Shown: positions 43,194 to 55,899 of the stretch, piece after piece | Numbering within the stretch: position 1 is the stretch's first letter | Layout of the letters: the number at the start of each line of letters is the position of its first letter | Assembly: GCA_027486345.1 (NCBI GenBank) | Contig: JAIXPH010000048.1 | Span: forward strand, 124,001-188,000 | Reading direction: 5' to 3' | DNA length: 64,000 nucleotides | Origin: Paracoccaceae bacterium | GTDB lineage: Bacteria; Pseudomonadota; Alphaproteobacteria; Rhodobacterales; Rhodobacteraceae | Program-made: the position numbers and the translations under genes | The notes under the pieces: model-generated | What the model was told of the DNA's origin: nothing | Database searches by the model: none | What the model saw: the letters and a program-made list of their open reading frames with translations, nothing else

Positions 43194-44132
43194 ATGAAAC
43201 TGCACAAGATTCTTATGGCCGCCACGGCCTGCGCTGCCCTGCTGTCGCCGGTTGGCGCCTCGGCAGAGGGTGTGAAGAAAATCGGTCTGGCCGTGCCGAA
43301 CCTGCAAGCCGACTTCTTCAACCAGATCAAGCTGGGCGTTGAAAACTACAGCAAGGAAAAGGGCATCGAGGTCATCGTCGTCGACGCCAAGAACGACACC
43401 GCCACGCAGGTCAGCCAAGTGCAGGACCTGATGACCCAAGGCATCGACGCCTTCATCTACATCCCCGCTGGCGCTGCCGCTGCCGCCGTGCCCACCCGTC
43501 TGGCGCGTGAGGCCGGTATCCCCGTCATCAACGTCGACCGCTTCCCCGAAGGTGAGCCGGGCGATACCTTCATCGGCGGCGAGGGCGTGAATTCGTCCTA
43601 TCAGGTGTGCAGCGAGATCATCAAACGCGCAGGCGGCGCAGGCAAGATGGTCATCATCCACGGCCAGAAGGGCACCACGCCGGAAATCGACCGCACCGAA
43701 GGCTGCATGAAGGCCATCGGCGAAAACGCGGGCGTCGAACTGGTTGACCAGCAGTGGACCGAACGTTGGTCGGCAGACGAAGGCTTTGCCATCACCCAGA
43801 ACATGCTGACCGCCAACCCCGACATCACCATGATCTTCGGTCAGGCGGACGGCATCGCCATGGGCGCGGCCAAGGCGGTGGACGTGGCCAACCTGTCCGA
43901 CAAGGTCGTGATCGGCGGCTATGACGGCGACGGCTCGGCGCTGGAATATCTGGCCAAGTGCGAAGGCCCGTTTGTCGTGACCGCCACCCAGTCCACCCGC
44001 CGCATGGGCGTGCTGGCCGTCGACTCGGCCATCGCGGTTGCCAATGGCGAAACCGTGCCGGAACGCCAGGTGTCCGAAGCGGTGCTGACCACCTGCGACA
44101 ACGCCGCCGAATTCGTGGCCAACCACCCCTGA
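43194..44132 (+). CDS. Sugar ABC transporter substrate-binding protein (RbsB family)
   Basis: A 312-residue periplasmic binding protein with signal peptide (LMAATACAALLSPVGASA). KKIGLAVPNLQADFFNQIKLG and VIVVDAKNDTATQVSQVQDL are typical of Peripla_BP_4 proteins. A strong AGAGGAGGAACAA ribosome-binding site fixes the start at 43194 and fits high expression; the 124-base gap before it holds no other gene. Confidence 0.93.
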   Translation: MKLHKILMAATACAALLSPVGASAEGVKKIGLAVPNLQADFFNQIKLGVENYSKEKGIEVIVVDAKNDTATQVSQVQDLMTQGIDAFIYIPAGAAAAAVPTRLAREAGIPVINVDRFPEGEPGDTFIGGEGVNSSYQVCSEIIKRAGGAGKMVIIHGQKGTTPEIDRTEGCMKAIGENAGVELVDQQWTERWSADEGFAITQNMLTANPDITMIFGQADGIAMGAAKAVDVANLSDKVVIGGYDGDGSALEYLAKCEGPFVVTATQSTRRMGVLAVDSAIAVANGETVPERQVSEAVLTTCDNAAEFVANHP

Positions 44133-44149
44133 TCGAAAGAGCCTGTGCC

Positions 44150-45637
44150 ATGACCGCGCCTGCGCCCATCCTGTCCCTGCGTTCGATCCGCAAGTCCTAT
44201 GGATCGGTCGAGGTTCTGCATGGGGTCGATCTGGATATCTATCCGGGTGAGGTCGTGGCGCTTCTGGGCGAAAACGGTGCCGGGAAATCGACGGTCTCAA
44301 ACGTCATTTCCGGCACCGTCCAGCCCTCATCGGGTGAGATGACATGGCTTGGGGCGCCCTACGCCCCGTCCAGCCCCCGCGCGGCGATGGATGCCGGGGT
44401 GGGCATGATCCATCAGGAACTGAAACTGCTGCCGCAACTGTCCATCGCGGAAAACGTCTTTGTCGGGCGCTACCTGATGAAGGGTGGCCGGATTGACCGC
44501 AAGGCGATGGAAGATCGCGCGCAGGCCGGGTTGAAGCGCCTTGGTCTGGACATCCCGCCTTCGCGTCTGGTCGAAGGGCTGTCGACCGCGAACCAGCAAC
44601 TGATCGAAATCGCCAAGGCGCTGACGCTGAACGCGCGGCTTTTGATCCTTGATGAACCCACAGCCGCTTTGGGGGGCGATGAAACCCAGCTTTTGTTCCG
44701 TCAGATCGAACGGCTGAAAGCCGATGGCGTGGGCATCATCTATATCTCGCACCGGCTGGAAGAAATCCGCCAGATCGCCGACCGCATCATCGTGATGCGC
44801 GACGGGTCCAAAGTGCAGGAATTCGACCGGGGCGATGTGCCGGTCAGATCTATCGTGGAATCGATGGTGGGCCGGTCACTCGACCGCATGTTCCCCGCCG
44901 TGCCTTTGCCCGGCGATGAGGTGACGCTGACGGTCAACGGCCTTACCTCCCCCACCAACACCTTCCGCGACATCTCCTTCTCTGTCCGCAAGGGCGAGGT
45001 GTTCGGCATCGCGGGGCTGATGGGCGCGGGACGCACGGAGCTTGTCCGCGCCATCACCGGGGCCGATCCGATAGCGCGCGGGACCGTCACGCTGAACGGT
45101 CAGGATATCACCCCTCGCTCCCCCATCGACGCCATCCGAAACGGCATGGTTCTGGTCCCCGAGGATCGCAAGTTGCAAGGCGTGGTGCTGGATCACTCCA
45201 TCGCCGAAAACATCGGCTACGCCAACCTGCCGGAACTGACGCGCGGCGGCTGGATCACGGCGCGGCGGTTGAACGCCTTTGCCGATGGCTTCATCCGCAA
45301 GTTTGGCGTCAAGGGCCACGGGGCGCAGAACGCGGGCGAGCTGTCGGGCGGAAATCAGCAAAAGGTGGTGCTGGCCAAATGGCTGGCCCGCAATCCGCGT
45401 GTCGTGGTTCTGGACGAACCCACGCGCGGCATTGATGTCGGCGCGCGGTCGTCGATTTACGAATTGATCATGGACCTCGCCCGCAACGGCGTGTCGGTGA
45501 TCGTGGTCAGCTCTGACCTTGAAGAGGTGCTGGGCGTGTCCAATCGCATCATGGTCATGGCACAGGGCAAACAGGCCGGTATTCTTGACCGCAAGGACGC
45601 AAATGACGTCTCGATCATGGAATTGGCGACACTTTAA
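44150..45637 (+). CDS. Sugar ABC transporter ATPase (RbsA/MglA family)
   Basis: A 495-residue tandem ATPase. Domain 1 has Walker A GENGAGKST, a degenerate signature (GLSTANQQLIEIAKAL) and ILDEPTAALG. Domain 2 has the altered Walker A GLMGAGRTELVRA and an intact LSGGNQQKVVLAKWL signature with LDEPTRGIDVGA. This asymmetric layout is normal for the family. Start at ATG 44150, 17 bases after the binding-protein gene. Confidence 0.93.
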   Translation: MTAPAPILSLRSIRKSYGSVEVLHGVDLDIYPGEVVALLGENGAGKSTVSNVISGTVQPSSGEMTWLGAPYAPSSPRAAMDAGVGMIHQELKLLPQLSIAENVFVGRYLMKGGRIDRKAMEDRAQAGLKRLGLDIPPSRLVEGLSTANQQLIEIAKALTLNARLLILDEPTAALGGDETQLLFRQIERLKADGVGIIYISHRLEEIRQIADRIIVMRDGSKVQEFDRGDVPVRSIVESMVGRSLDRMFPAVPLPGDEVTLTVNGLTSPTNTFRDISFSVRKGEVFGIAGLMGAGRTELVRAITGADPIARGTVTLNGQDITPRSPIDAIRNGMVLVPEDRKLQGVVLDHSIAENIGYANLPELTRGGWITARRLNAFADGFIRKFGVKGHGAQNAGELSGGNQQKVVLAKWLARNPRVVVLDEPTRGIDVGARSSIYELIMDLARNGVSVIVVSSDLEEVLGVSNRIMVMAQGKQAGILDRKDANDVSIMELATL

Positions 45638-45648
45638 CCGCAGGAACG

Positions 45649-46443
45649 ATGGATATGTCGGGGATCACCTTGAACGCGCCGAAACTCTTTGACCTTTCCG
45701 GGCAGGTCGCCCTTGTCACCGGCGCGGGCAGCGGCATCGGGCAGCGCATCGCCATGGGTCTGGCCCAATGCGGCGCGGATGTGGCCCTGCTGGACCGTCG
45801 CACCGATGACGGATTGGCGCGGACGGCAGAGTTCATCGCCGCCACCGGCCAGCGCAGCCTGCAAATCGCGGCGGATGTCACCTCGGGCGCGGCCCTGACC
45901 GAAGCCGTCGCGCAGACCGAGGCTGACCTTGGCCCGCTGACGCTGGCGCTGAACGCCGCAGGCATCGCCAATGCCAACCCGGCCGAGGCGATGGAGGAAG
46001 CCCAGTTCCAGACCATGATGGACATCAACCTGAAGGGCGTCTTCCTGTCCTGTCAGGCCGAGGCGCGGGCGATGCTGAAAAACGGGCGCGGGTCCATCGT
46101 CAACATCGCCTCGATGTCGGGGGTGATCGTCAACCGCGGCCTGTCGCAATGCCATTACAACGCCTCGAAGGCGGGGGTGATCCACATGTCCAAGTCGATG
46201 GCGATGGAATGGGTCGGGCGCGGCATCCGGGTCAACACCATCAGCCCCGGCTATACCGCCACCCCGATGAACACGCGCCCCGAGATGGTGCATCAGACCA
46301 AGCTGTTCGAAGAACAAACCCCGATGCAGCGCATGGCCCATGTCGATGAAATGGTCGGCCCCGCCGTCTTTCTGCTGTCGGATGCCGCAAGCTATGTGAC
46401 GGGCGTTGACCTGCTGGTGGATGGCGGGTTCTGCTGCTGGTGA
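45649..46443 (+). CDS. Short-chain dehydrogenase, polyol type, in the ABC operon
   Basis: A 264-residue classical SDR: VTGAGSGIG cofactor loop, NAAGIANANP, catalytic Ser in NIASMSGVIV, YNASK, and C-terminal VTGVDLLVDGGFCCW. It resembles arabitol/mannitol/xylitol dehydrogenases. As last gene of the transporter operon (11 bases after the ATPase) it probably performs the first oxidation of the imported sugar alcohol. Confidence 0.87.
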   Translation: MDMSGITLNAPKLFDLSGQVALVTGAGSGIGQRIAMGLAQCGADVALLDRRTDDGLARTAEFIAATGQRSLQIAADVTSGAALTEAVAQTEADLGPLTLALNAAGIANANPAEAMEEAQFQTMMDINLKGVFLSCQAEARAMLKNGRGSIVNIASMSGVIVNRGLSQCHYNASKAGVIHMSKSMAMEWVGRGIRVNTISPGYTATPMNTRPEMVHQTKLFEEQTPMQRMAHVDEMVGPAVFLLSDAASYVTGVDLLVDGGFCCW

Positions 46444-46524
46444 CCGCGTCCCCTCCGGTCACCGATCCAGGATGTGGCGCAACTGGCCCGTTCGGCATGA
46501 CCTGCACGCGCGGCAGAGGGGGCC

Positions 46525-49411
<2,887 letters not shown>

Positions 49412-49450
49412 CACGCGTCCTGTCCGGCCGTGGCGGCGTGCCCGTCTGTC

Positions 49451-50683
49451 CTATCGCAACCGCGCCAAGAGCGCCGGATTGGCATATCCGTCCGGCACCA
49501 GCCCCTGCGCCATCTGCCACGCCCTGACGGCGGCGATGGTCTTTGGCCCCATCAGCCCATCCACCCCCCCGGCGTCAAAGCCCGCCGCGGTCAGCAGACG
49601 CTGCAACTCCACGCGTTCCTCACGGGTCAAGGCGCGGTCCTCGCGCGGCCAACTCGCGCGGATCGGCCCCCCCCCCTTCAGACGGTCCGCCAGATGGCCC
49701 ACGGCGATCACATAGGCATCGGCCTTGTTATAGGTCTCGATCACCTGAAAATTGGCACAGATCAGGAAGGCCACCCCCTGATGCCCCGCAGGCAACAGAA
49801 CGGATGACAGCCCATGATCCGGCAGCGCCCCGCCATCCGCCAGCCGCACCCCCATCGCCTGCCACTCCGCGACGGGTTTCCTCACCCGCTCAGAGGTTTG
49901 GGCGTAATCGAAGCCCTCGGGCAACGTCACCTCCACCCCCCAGGGCATCCCCTTGGTCCAGCCGGATTTGGACAGATAGGCGGCGGCAGAGGCCAAGGCA
50001 TCCGTTGGATCATCGCCCCAGATGTCGCGCCGCCCATCGCCGTCGAAATCCACCGCGAAGGTCCAGAAGGACGAGGGCATGAACTGCGTGTGCCCCATCG
50101 CCCCGGCCCATGATCCGCGCATCCGCTCCGCCGGGATGTGGCGGTCCTGCACGATCTTCAGCGCCTCGATCAGTTGCGCCTCGAAGAAGGCCCCGCGCCG
50201 CCCGTCATAGGCAAGGCTCGCCAACGCTTGCAGCGTCGGGATATCGCCCCGGAAGGTGCCATAGGCGGATTCCAGACCCCAGATGGCGGCGACCACCTCC
50301 CGGTCAACACCATAAGCAGCCTCCAGCCGGTCAAACAGCGCGCGATGACGCGCCAGGGCCTTTTCCCCTGCGGCGATGCGGTCGTCCGACGCCGCGCTGT
50401 CAAGGTAGGTCCAGATCGGCTTTGTAAACTCGCTCTGGTTGCGGTCCTTGTCCACCACCGCCGGGTCAAAGCCCAGGCCCTCCAGCGCATCCAGCGTGGA
50501 GGGCGCGAGACCCGCCGCCAACGCGCGGGGGCGGAAGGCGGTCAGCCAGTCCTGAAACCCCGCCTCTGTCCCCGTATAGGCCATGTGACCCCCCGCCTGT
50601 TGATCGGGCGGAGTGTCCCCGTTCAGCGCCGGATCGGCAAGGGCGGGCGAGGTCAGGAAAAGGCATAGGATCAATGCGCGCAT
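49451..50683 (-). CDS. Lytic murein transglycosylase (MltB type) with peptidoglycan-binding domain
   Basis: A 410-residue exported enzyme: signal peptide (MRALILCLFLTSPALA), MltB-like catalytic domain with the catalytic Glu138 in IWGLESAYG, SWAGAMGHTQFMPSSF and FDFDGDGRRDIW-like calcium/structural region, and a C-terminal PG_binding_1 domain (about 345-408). No lipobox, so soluble periplasmic. The ATG at 50683 is chosen at the signal peptide. The 210 bases upstream hold no other gene. Confidence 0.9.
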   Translation of the reverse strand: MRALILCLFLTSPALADPALNGDTPPDQQAGGHMAYTGTEAGFQDWLTAFRPRALAAGLAPSTLDALEGLGFDPAVVDKDRNQSEFTKPIWTYLDSAASDDRIAAGEKALARHRALFDRLEAAYGVDREVVAAIWGLESAYGTFRGDIPTLQALASLAYDGRRGAFFEAQLIEALKIVQDRHIPAERMRGSWAGAMGHTQFMPSSFWTFAVDFDGDGRRDIWGDDPTDALASAAAYLSKSGWTKGMPWGVEVTLPEGFDYAQTSERVRKPVAEWQAMGVRLADGGALPDHGLSSVLLPAGHQGVAFLICANFQVIETYNKADAYVIAVGHLADRLKGGGPIRASWPREDRALTREERVELQRLLTAAGFDAGGVDGLMGPKTIAAVRAWQMAQGLVPDGYANPALLARLR

Positions 50684-50893
50684 GGGGCGAGTGTAGGGGA
50701 GAGGCCACACGCATGCAACGCCGCGACCGCGCGCATTGCACGATCCCCCCTGCCCGGTTGAGCGCTTCGGCCAAGATCGGTGGCGGCTTGAACCATCGGC
50801 GAGACGGCGCAGGCCGCCAGCGCCGCGATGTCCGGCCATCCGGTCCGCCCGGACTGTTGCGCCGCAGGACGGGTGGGAAAAGCGGCCCGGCCC

Positions 50894-51364
50894 TCAGACC
50901 CGGTGATACGGCCCGCCCGACAGGATGTTCGCCGCGCGGTACAGCTGTTCGGCGATCATCACCCGCACCAGCATATGCGGCCAGACCATGCGCCCGAACG
51001 AGATCAGCAGATCAGCCCGGTCACGCAGCACGGGCGCGATACCGTCCGCGCCGCCGATGACAAAGGCCACATCCTGCCGCCCGCCATCGCGCCAGCGCGC
51101 CAGATGATCGGCGAATTCGGGGCTGGAAAGAACCTTGCCGCGCTCATCCAGACAGACGGTCAAGGCCCCTGACGGGATGGCGCGGGCCAACAACTCGGCC
51201 TCGGCCTCCATCCCGGCGTTCTTCTTGTCCTCGACCTCGTGCTCCACGAACGGGCCAAGCGACAGCGCCCGCCCGGTGCGGTCAAAGCGGGCGGTGTAAT
51301 CGTCCACCAGATCGCGTTCCGGGCCGGACCGAAGCCGCCCGACGGCACAAAGGTGGACGCGCAT
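50894..51364 (-). CDS. rlmH: 23S rRNA (pseudouridine1915-N3)-methyltransferase RlmH
   Basis: A 156-residue SPOUT methyltransferase with the conserved knot: FVIGGADGI (SAM loop) and the C-terminal HMLVRVMIAEQLYRAANILS and GGPYHRV. Length matches the family. Methylates helix 69 of 23S rRNA in mature ribosomes. One base separates its start from the rsfS stop, a widespread pairing. Confidence 0.95.
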   Translation of the reverse strand: MRVHLCAVGRLRSGPERDLVDDYTARFDRTGRALSLGPFVEHEVEDKKNAGMEAEAELLARAIPSGALTVCLDERGKVLSSPEFADHLARWRDGGRQDVAFVIGGADGIAPVLRDRADLLISFGRMVWPHMLVRVMIAEQLYRAANILSGGPYHRV

Positions 51365-51365
51365 G

Positions 51366-51737
51366 TCAGACGTGCGAGGCGTTGGCGCCCGAGGGCAGCC
51401 ACATCTTTTCCAACTGGTAGAATTCCCGCACTTCGGGGCGGAAGACATGGACGATGACATCGCCGGTGTCGATCAGCACCCAATCGCCGGTTTCCTTGCC
51501 TTCCATCTTGCAGGACAGGCGGAATTCCTGCTTCAGACGGTCGGCCAGCTTTTCCGAGATGGCAGCCACCTGACGCGAGGATCGGCCACAGCAGATCACC
51601 ATGTAATCGGCCACATCAGAGCGTCCGCGCAGGTCAATCTGCACGACATCTTCGGCCTTGTCGTCGTCCAGCGAGGCAAGCACACGGGCAAGCAGTTCGT
51701 CAGCCGTATAGCCGACAGTCTCGGCGGCGGTGGTCAT
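51366..51737 (-). CDS. rsfS: Ribosome silencing factor RsfS
   Basis: A 123-residue DUF143 protein: DDDKAEDVVQIDLRGRSDVA, MVICCGRSSRQVAAISEKL and WVLIDTGDVIVHVFRPEVREFY are family hallmarks. It binds ribosomal protein uL14 and blocks subunit joining when nutrients are short. The ATG at 51737 gives a typical length; longer forms from GTG or TTG up to 51836 are possible because no start has a strong ribosome-binding site. Confidence 0.93.
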   Translation of the reverse strand: MTTAAETVGYTADELLARVLASLDDDKAEDVVQIDLRGRSDVADYMVICCGRSSRQVAAISEKLADRLKQEFRLSCKMEGKETGDWVLIDTGDVIVHVFRPEVREFYQLEKMWLPSGANASHV

Positions 51738-51933
51738 GCGCGGCGCCCGCGGTCCGACCGGCAAACCGGTCGCAGGGTCAGAATGAGACAGGACATCGTC
51801 CTCCAGGGTTGCGCGCCAGTCAGCCCCCCGGCGCAAGGGTTACCTGCTAGGGTAACATCGCCATGCCCGTTACTCAACGGCACGCGAAGCGCGCGCGATA
51901 GCGGACGGCGGCGGATTGTGCAAGCGGGAACGC

Positions 51934-52515
51934 TTATTTCAAGGCGAAAGCCACCTCATTGCGGCGATTCCACGGCAGGGACCACGGCGCATCGTAAAAG
52001 GAATAGATGGGCCCGCCCGTGACCGACAGCCCCCGCGCCCGTGCCCATTCGGCCAAAGCCGCGGCCCGCGCGGCCAGATCATCGCTGTCGGGCAGGCCCG
52101 AGAAGGACTCGGCCACCATCCGCGCGGGTGGCAGGGGGCGCAGGGTGATGCGGGCATCGTTGGGCTTGGGCAGGGTATCGGCGGTGAATGACGATGGCAT
52201 GGTAAAGCGCACTGTCCAGACTCCGCCGCCCTGATCGGCCTGATCGACGGGAACGGTCATGGCGATTTTCGCGCTGCCTTCATTGCCGCCGAAGATGTAG
52301 CCCGCAAGGACGCGAAACCCGGTGTTGATCGCGGCCTTGCGGTCGCCTTGCACGGCCACCTCGGCCACCAGACGCGGGCCATAGGCGCGCACCTCGCGCG
52401 TGCCCTCGGTCGATTCGACCGTGTAGGCGGGCATCTCATAGCCTTTGCGTTCGTCTGCCATCCCCTGCCCCGCCCATCCTGCCAGCAGTGCCAGCGCCAA
52501 TCCCGTCCGTCGCAT
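51934..52515 (-). CDS. SOUL heme-binding family protein, exported
   Basis: A 193-residue protein with signal peptide (MRRTGLALALLAGWAGQGMA) and the SOUL fold: YTVESTEGTREVRAYGPRLVAEV, GYIFGGNEGSAKIAMTVPV, FTMPSSFTADTLPKPND, and the C-terminal WSLPWNRRNEVAFAL. Bacterial SOUL proteins are poorly characterised; heme binding is known for animal members only. Stands alone, divergent from the leu genes. Confidence 0.88.
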   Translation of the reverse strand: MRRTGLALALLAGWAGQGMADERKGYEMPAYTVESTEGTREVRAYGPRLVAEVAVQGDRKAAINTGFRVLAGYIFGGNEGSAKIAMTVPVDQADQGGGVWTVRFTMPSSFTADTLPKPNDARITLRPLPPARMVAESFSGLPDSDDLAARAAALAEWARARGLSVTGGPIYSFYDAPWSLPWNRRNEVAFALK

Positions 52516-52584
52516 TGCATCCCCCTGACACCCTGTCTGTCACCTAGCTTGCTTCGCTGGGGATTCGAGGGTATTTAGCCTGCC

Positions 52585-52674
52585 ATGAACCGCTTCTTCG
52601 ACATGGCCGATCACGCCCGCCTGCCGTGGCGCTTTACCCGTGAAAGCCGGTCTGTTCTTGCACGTCTGCGCTAA
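52585..52674 (+). CDS. Possible 29-residue small protein upstream of leuC
   Basis: A short frame, [20 protein letters not shown] and then SRSVLARLR, basic and without a membrane segment. It lies in the 254-base gap before leuC. The ribosome-binding site is weak (CGAGGG about 14 bases ahead). It has only three Leu codons and no terminator follows, so it does not look like a leucine attenuation leader. Included as a candidate only. Confidence 0.35.
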   Translation: MNRFFDMADHARLPWRFTRESRSVLARLR

Positions 52675-52769
52675 GGCGCCTGCGGTGCGTGCTTTGCCGC
52701 ACCCCCCAGTCTGCGCGACCCCGTCGCACACCCCCCTTTGAATTGCCAAAATCCGAGAGAGATGAGCCC

Positions 52770-54185
52770 ATGACCGCTCCGCGTACCCTCTATGACAAGA
52801 TCTGGGATGACCATGTCGTGCATCAGGCCGACGATGGCACCTGCCTTTTGTATATCGACCGTCATCTGGTCCATGAAGTGACCTCGCCGCAGGCCTTTGA
52901 GGGGCTGCGGATGACAGGCCGCAAAGTGCGCGCGCCGGAAAAAACCATCGCCGTGCCGGATCACAACGTGCCCACCACGGCAGGCCGCGACACGCATATC
53001 GACAACGAGGAATCGCGGATTCAGGTCGAGGCGCTGGACAAGAACGCCAAGGATTTCGGGATCAACTACTACCCCGTCTCTGATGTGCGCCAGGGCATCG
53101 TGCATATCGTCGGCCCCGAACAGGGCTGGACCCTGCCGGGCATGACCGTGGTTTGCGGCGACAGCCACACCGCCACGCATGGCGCTTTCGGTGCACTGGC
53201 GCATGGCATCGGCACGTCCGAGGTGGAGCACGTTCTGGCGACGCAGACGCTGATCCAGAAGAAATCCAAGAACATGAAGGTGGAAATCACCGGGTCGCTT
53301 CGCCCCGGCGTCACCGCCAAGGACATCACCCTGTCCGTCATCGGTGCCACCGGCACGGCGGGCGGCACCGGCTATGTCATCGAATACTGCGGCCAAGCGA
53401 TCCGCGAACTCTCGATGGAAGGCCGCATGACCGTCTGCAACATGGCCATCGAAGGCGGCGCCCGCGCCGGTCTGATTGCTCCGGATGAAAAGACCTTTGC
53501 CTATGTGATGGGCCGCCCGCATGCCCCGAAAGGGGCCAAGTGGGAGGCGGCACTGGCCTATTGGAAAACGCTCTTCACCGATGAAGGCGCGCATTTCGAC
53601 AAGGTCATCACCCTGAAAGGCGAAGACATCGCCCCGGTCGTGACCTGGGGCACCAGCCCCGAAGACGTGCTGCCGATCACCGGCACCGTTCCGGCACCCG
53701 AGGATTTTGCGGGTGGCAAGGTCGAAGCCGCCAAGCGCGCGCTGGATTACATGGGCCTGACGCCGGGCATGAAGCTGACCGACATCAAGATCGACACGGT
53801 CTTCATCGGCTCTTGCACCAATGGCCGGATCGAAGATTTGCGCGCTGCTGCGGAAATCCTGAAGGGCAAGAAGATCGCCGTGAAGCGCGCGATGGTCGTC
53901 CCTGGATCGGGTCTCGTCCGCGCGCAGGCGGAAGCCGAGGGTCTGGCGCAGATCTTCATCGATGCGGGCTTTGAATGGCGGCTGGCCGGATGCTCCATGT
54001 GCCTTGCGATGAACCCCGACCAGCTTTCGCCGGGTGAGCGCTGCGCGGCCACGTCGAACCGCAACTTCGAAGGGCGTCAGGGCCGGGGCGGTCGCACGCA
54101 CCTGTTGTCCCCCGCAATGGCGGCGGCGGCGGCGATCACCGGTCACCTGACCGATGTGCGCGACCTGATGACCGCAACGGCCTGA
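52770..54185 (+). CDS. leuC: 3-isopropylmalate dehydratase large subunit
   Basis: A 471-residue aconitase-family protein, normal length. The [4Fe-4S] ligands are Cys349 ([10 protein letters not shown]) and Cys408/Cys411 ([11 protein letters not shown]). Also [24 protein letters not shown]. It acts with LeuD in leucine synthesis, isomerising 2- to 3-isopropylmalate. ATG at 52770 starts the conserved [12 protein letters not shown]; an upstream frame extension lacks coding character. Confidence 0.97.
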   Translation: MTAPRTLYDKIWDDHVVHQADDGTCLLYIDRHLVHEVTSPQAFEGLRMTGRKVRAPEKTIAVPDHNVPTTAGRDTHIDNEESRIQVEALDKNAKDFGINYYPVSDVRQGIVHIVGPEQGWTLPGMTVVCGDSHTATHGAFGALAHGIGTSEVEHVLATQTLIQKKSKNMKVEITGSLRPGVTAKDITLSVIGATGTAGGTGYVIEYCGQAIRELSMEGRMTVCNMAIEGGARAGLIAPDEKTFAYVMGRPHAPKGAKWEAALAYWKTLFTDEGAHFDKVITLKGEDIAPVVTWGTSPEDVLPITGTVPAPEDFAGGKVEAAKRALDYMGLTPGMKLTDIKIDTVFIGSCTNGRIEDLRAAAEILKGKKIAVKRAMVVPGSGLVRAQAEAEGLAQIFIDAGFEWRLAGCSMCLAMNPDQLSPGERCAATSNRNFEGRQGRGGRTHLLSPAMAAAAAITGHLTDVRDLMTATA

Positions 54186-54187
54186 CG

Positions 54188-55003
54188 GTGACGGCGGCAG
54201 AACCGCAAGCGGCGGGTCTTCCCGCCGTGGCCTCGCTCTGGGTGGGGGACAAGCTGCGCTGGCTGGACAAGCTGGCGCTGGCCTCCTTTGTCCATCGCGG
54301 CCATGCGGTGACGCTGTTTCACACAGCGGCCCGTGCGCCTGCCGTGCCGGACGGGGTGCAAACCCGCCCGGCGGCAGAGGTGTTCGACACTGCTGGCGTC
54401 ACAGGCTTTGCCCCGGCCCAGACCGCCGATCTGTTCCGCCTGCATCTGATGCGCGACACCGATCTGATCTGGGTGGACACCGACGCGCTGTGCCTGCGGC
54501 CCTTGGCAGTGCAGCCCGGAGGGTGGCTCATCGGTCATGAGGATGGTCCCTGCATCAACAACGCCGTGCTGAGGATGCCAAAATCATCCGCCGCGCTGGC
54601 CGAGTTGATCGCGGTTGCCACCGATCCGACGCAGGTGCCCGACTGGCTGCCCGACGAACACCGGGCCGAGGTCATGGCGGCCATCCCGTCGGAACGGCTG
54701 GCCATCGCCTGCCTGCTGGTGCCGAACCTGATGGGGCCGCGCGGATTGACCGCCATGCTGACCAAGCATGGCGAGCATATCCACGCCCTGCCGATGCGCG
54801 TGCTGAACCCTCTGCCGTGGTCAATGGGCGATGCGTGGTTCAACCCGCAGGGCGGTGTCACCGGCTGGTTCGGTCCTGACACGATGGTCGCCCATCTTTA
54901 TGCCTCCCGCCTGCGCAAGATCCATTTGCGCGGACGCCCCCGCGCCCACAGCTTTCTGGCCGATTTCGCCGCCGAAATCGGCTTTTCATTCGCCGGGGCC
55001 TAG
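54188..55003 (+). CDS. Glycosyltransferase-like protein (DxD) inserted between leuC and leuD
   Basis: A 271-residue protein starting at GTG 54188, three bases after leuC. The N-terminal [24 protein letters not shown], the DxD-type motif in [14 protein letters not shown] (Asp97/Asp99) and the later [13 protein letters not shown] resemble GT32/capsular-type (glycosyltransferase DXD region) enzymes. No signal peptide or membrane helix. It ends 22 bases before leuD, so it is translated from the leu mRNA, but a role in leucine synthesis is not evident. Confidence 0.68.
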   Translation: MTAAEPQAAGLPAVASLWVGDKLRWLDKLALASFVHRGHAVTLFHTAARAPAVPDGVQTRPAAEVFDTAGVTGFAPAQTADLFRLHLMRDTDLIWVDTDALCLRPLAVQPGGWLIGHEDGPCINNAVLRMPKSSAALAELIAVATDPTQVPDWLPDEHRAEVMAAIPSERLAIACLLVPNLMGPRGLTAMLTKHGEHIHALPMRVLNPLPWSMGDAWFNPQGGVTGWFGPDTMVAHLYASRLRKIHLRGRPRAHSFLADFAAEIGFSFAGA

Positions 55004-55025
55004 CCCCAACCCAAGGATACGAGAC

Positions 55026-55631
55026 ATGGACAAATTCACCACCCTGACCGGCATCGCGGCCCCCATGCCGTTGGTCAACATCGACACGGACATGATCATC
55101 CCCAAGCAGTTCCTGAAAACGATCCAACGCTCGGGTCTGGGCAAGAACCTGTTTGACGAGATGCGCTACACCCAAGACGGGCAGGAAATCCCCGACTTCG
55201 TCCTGAACCAACCCGCCTATCGCAGCGCGCAGATCATCGTGGCCGGCGACAACTTCGGCTGCGGTTCGTCGCGTGAGCATGCGCCTTGGGCGCTTCTGGA
55301 CTTCGGCATCCGCTGTGTCATCTCGACCTCTTTCGCGGACATCTTCTACAACAACTGCTTCAAGAACGGCATCCTGCCCATCGTGCTGCCGCCCGAAGCC
55401 GTTGAGGTGCTGATGGCCGACGCGAAAAAGGGCGCAAATGCCCGTATGACCGTGGACATTGAAGCGCAGACCGTAACCACCTCGGACGGGCAGTCCTTTG
55501 GCTTTGACGTGGACCCGTTCCGCAAGCATTGCCTGCTGAACGGTCTGGACGACATCGGCCTGACCCTGGAAAAAGTGGCGTCTATCGACAGCTTTGAGGC
55601 AAAGAACGCGACTCTGCGCCCTTGGGCCTGA
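55026..55631 (+). CDS. leuD: 3-isopropylmalate dehydratase small subunit
   Basis: A 201-residue swivelling-domain protein: [18 protein letters not shown], the key loop [20 protein letters not shown] and [11 protein letters not shown]. Normal length for the bacterial LeuD. Followed by a strong terminator, so leuC-GT-leuD is one unit. Confidence 0.97.
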   Translation: MDKFTTLTGIAAPMPLVNIDTDMIIPKQFLKTIQRSGLGKNLFDEMRYTQDGQEIPDFVLNQPAYRSAQIIVAGDNFGCGSSREHAPWALLDFGIRCVISTSFADIFYNNCFKNGILPIVLPPEAVEVLMADAKKGANARMTVDIEAQTVTTSDGQSFGFDVDPFRKHCLLNGLDDIGLTLEKVASIDSFEAKNATLRPWA

Positions 55632-55655
55632 TTTTCCGCTGACCACAACATCTTG

Positions 55656-55695
55656 GGCCGCCCGTGCAGCACCGCACCGGGCGGCCTTTGTTTTT
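55656..55695 (+). terminator. Intrinsic terminator of the leuC-leuD operon
   Basis: GGCCGCCCG and CGGGCGGCC form a perfect 9-bp stem with a 13-nt loop, followed directly by TTTGTTTTT. Confidence 0.92.
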
Positions 55696-55899
55696 GCACG
55701 GTCTTGATGCATTCCGGCGACACCTTCACCGCGAAAGTGCCCAAAAATCATGTTCAAAAGTATGTGAGTTGTTGCGTAGTCAGCCGAAAGTAGGCACAAT
55801 TTGGGCAAGATTGAGGCAAACCGCCATAATGCGCGGAAAACAGCCGGATCAAGGCACCCGAACGACAAGGGCGCCACCCGGCCGGAAGGTGAGAGAGCA

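Noticed and set aside
52585-52769. Leucine attenuator or T-box before leuC
   Set aside because: The short peptide has no Leu run and the following small GC hairpins lack a T-run; no T-box features were seen.
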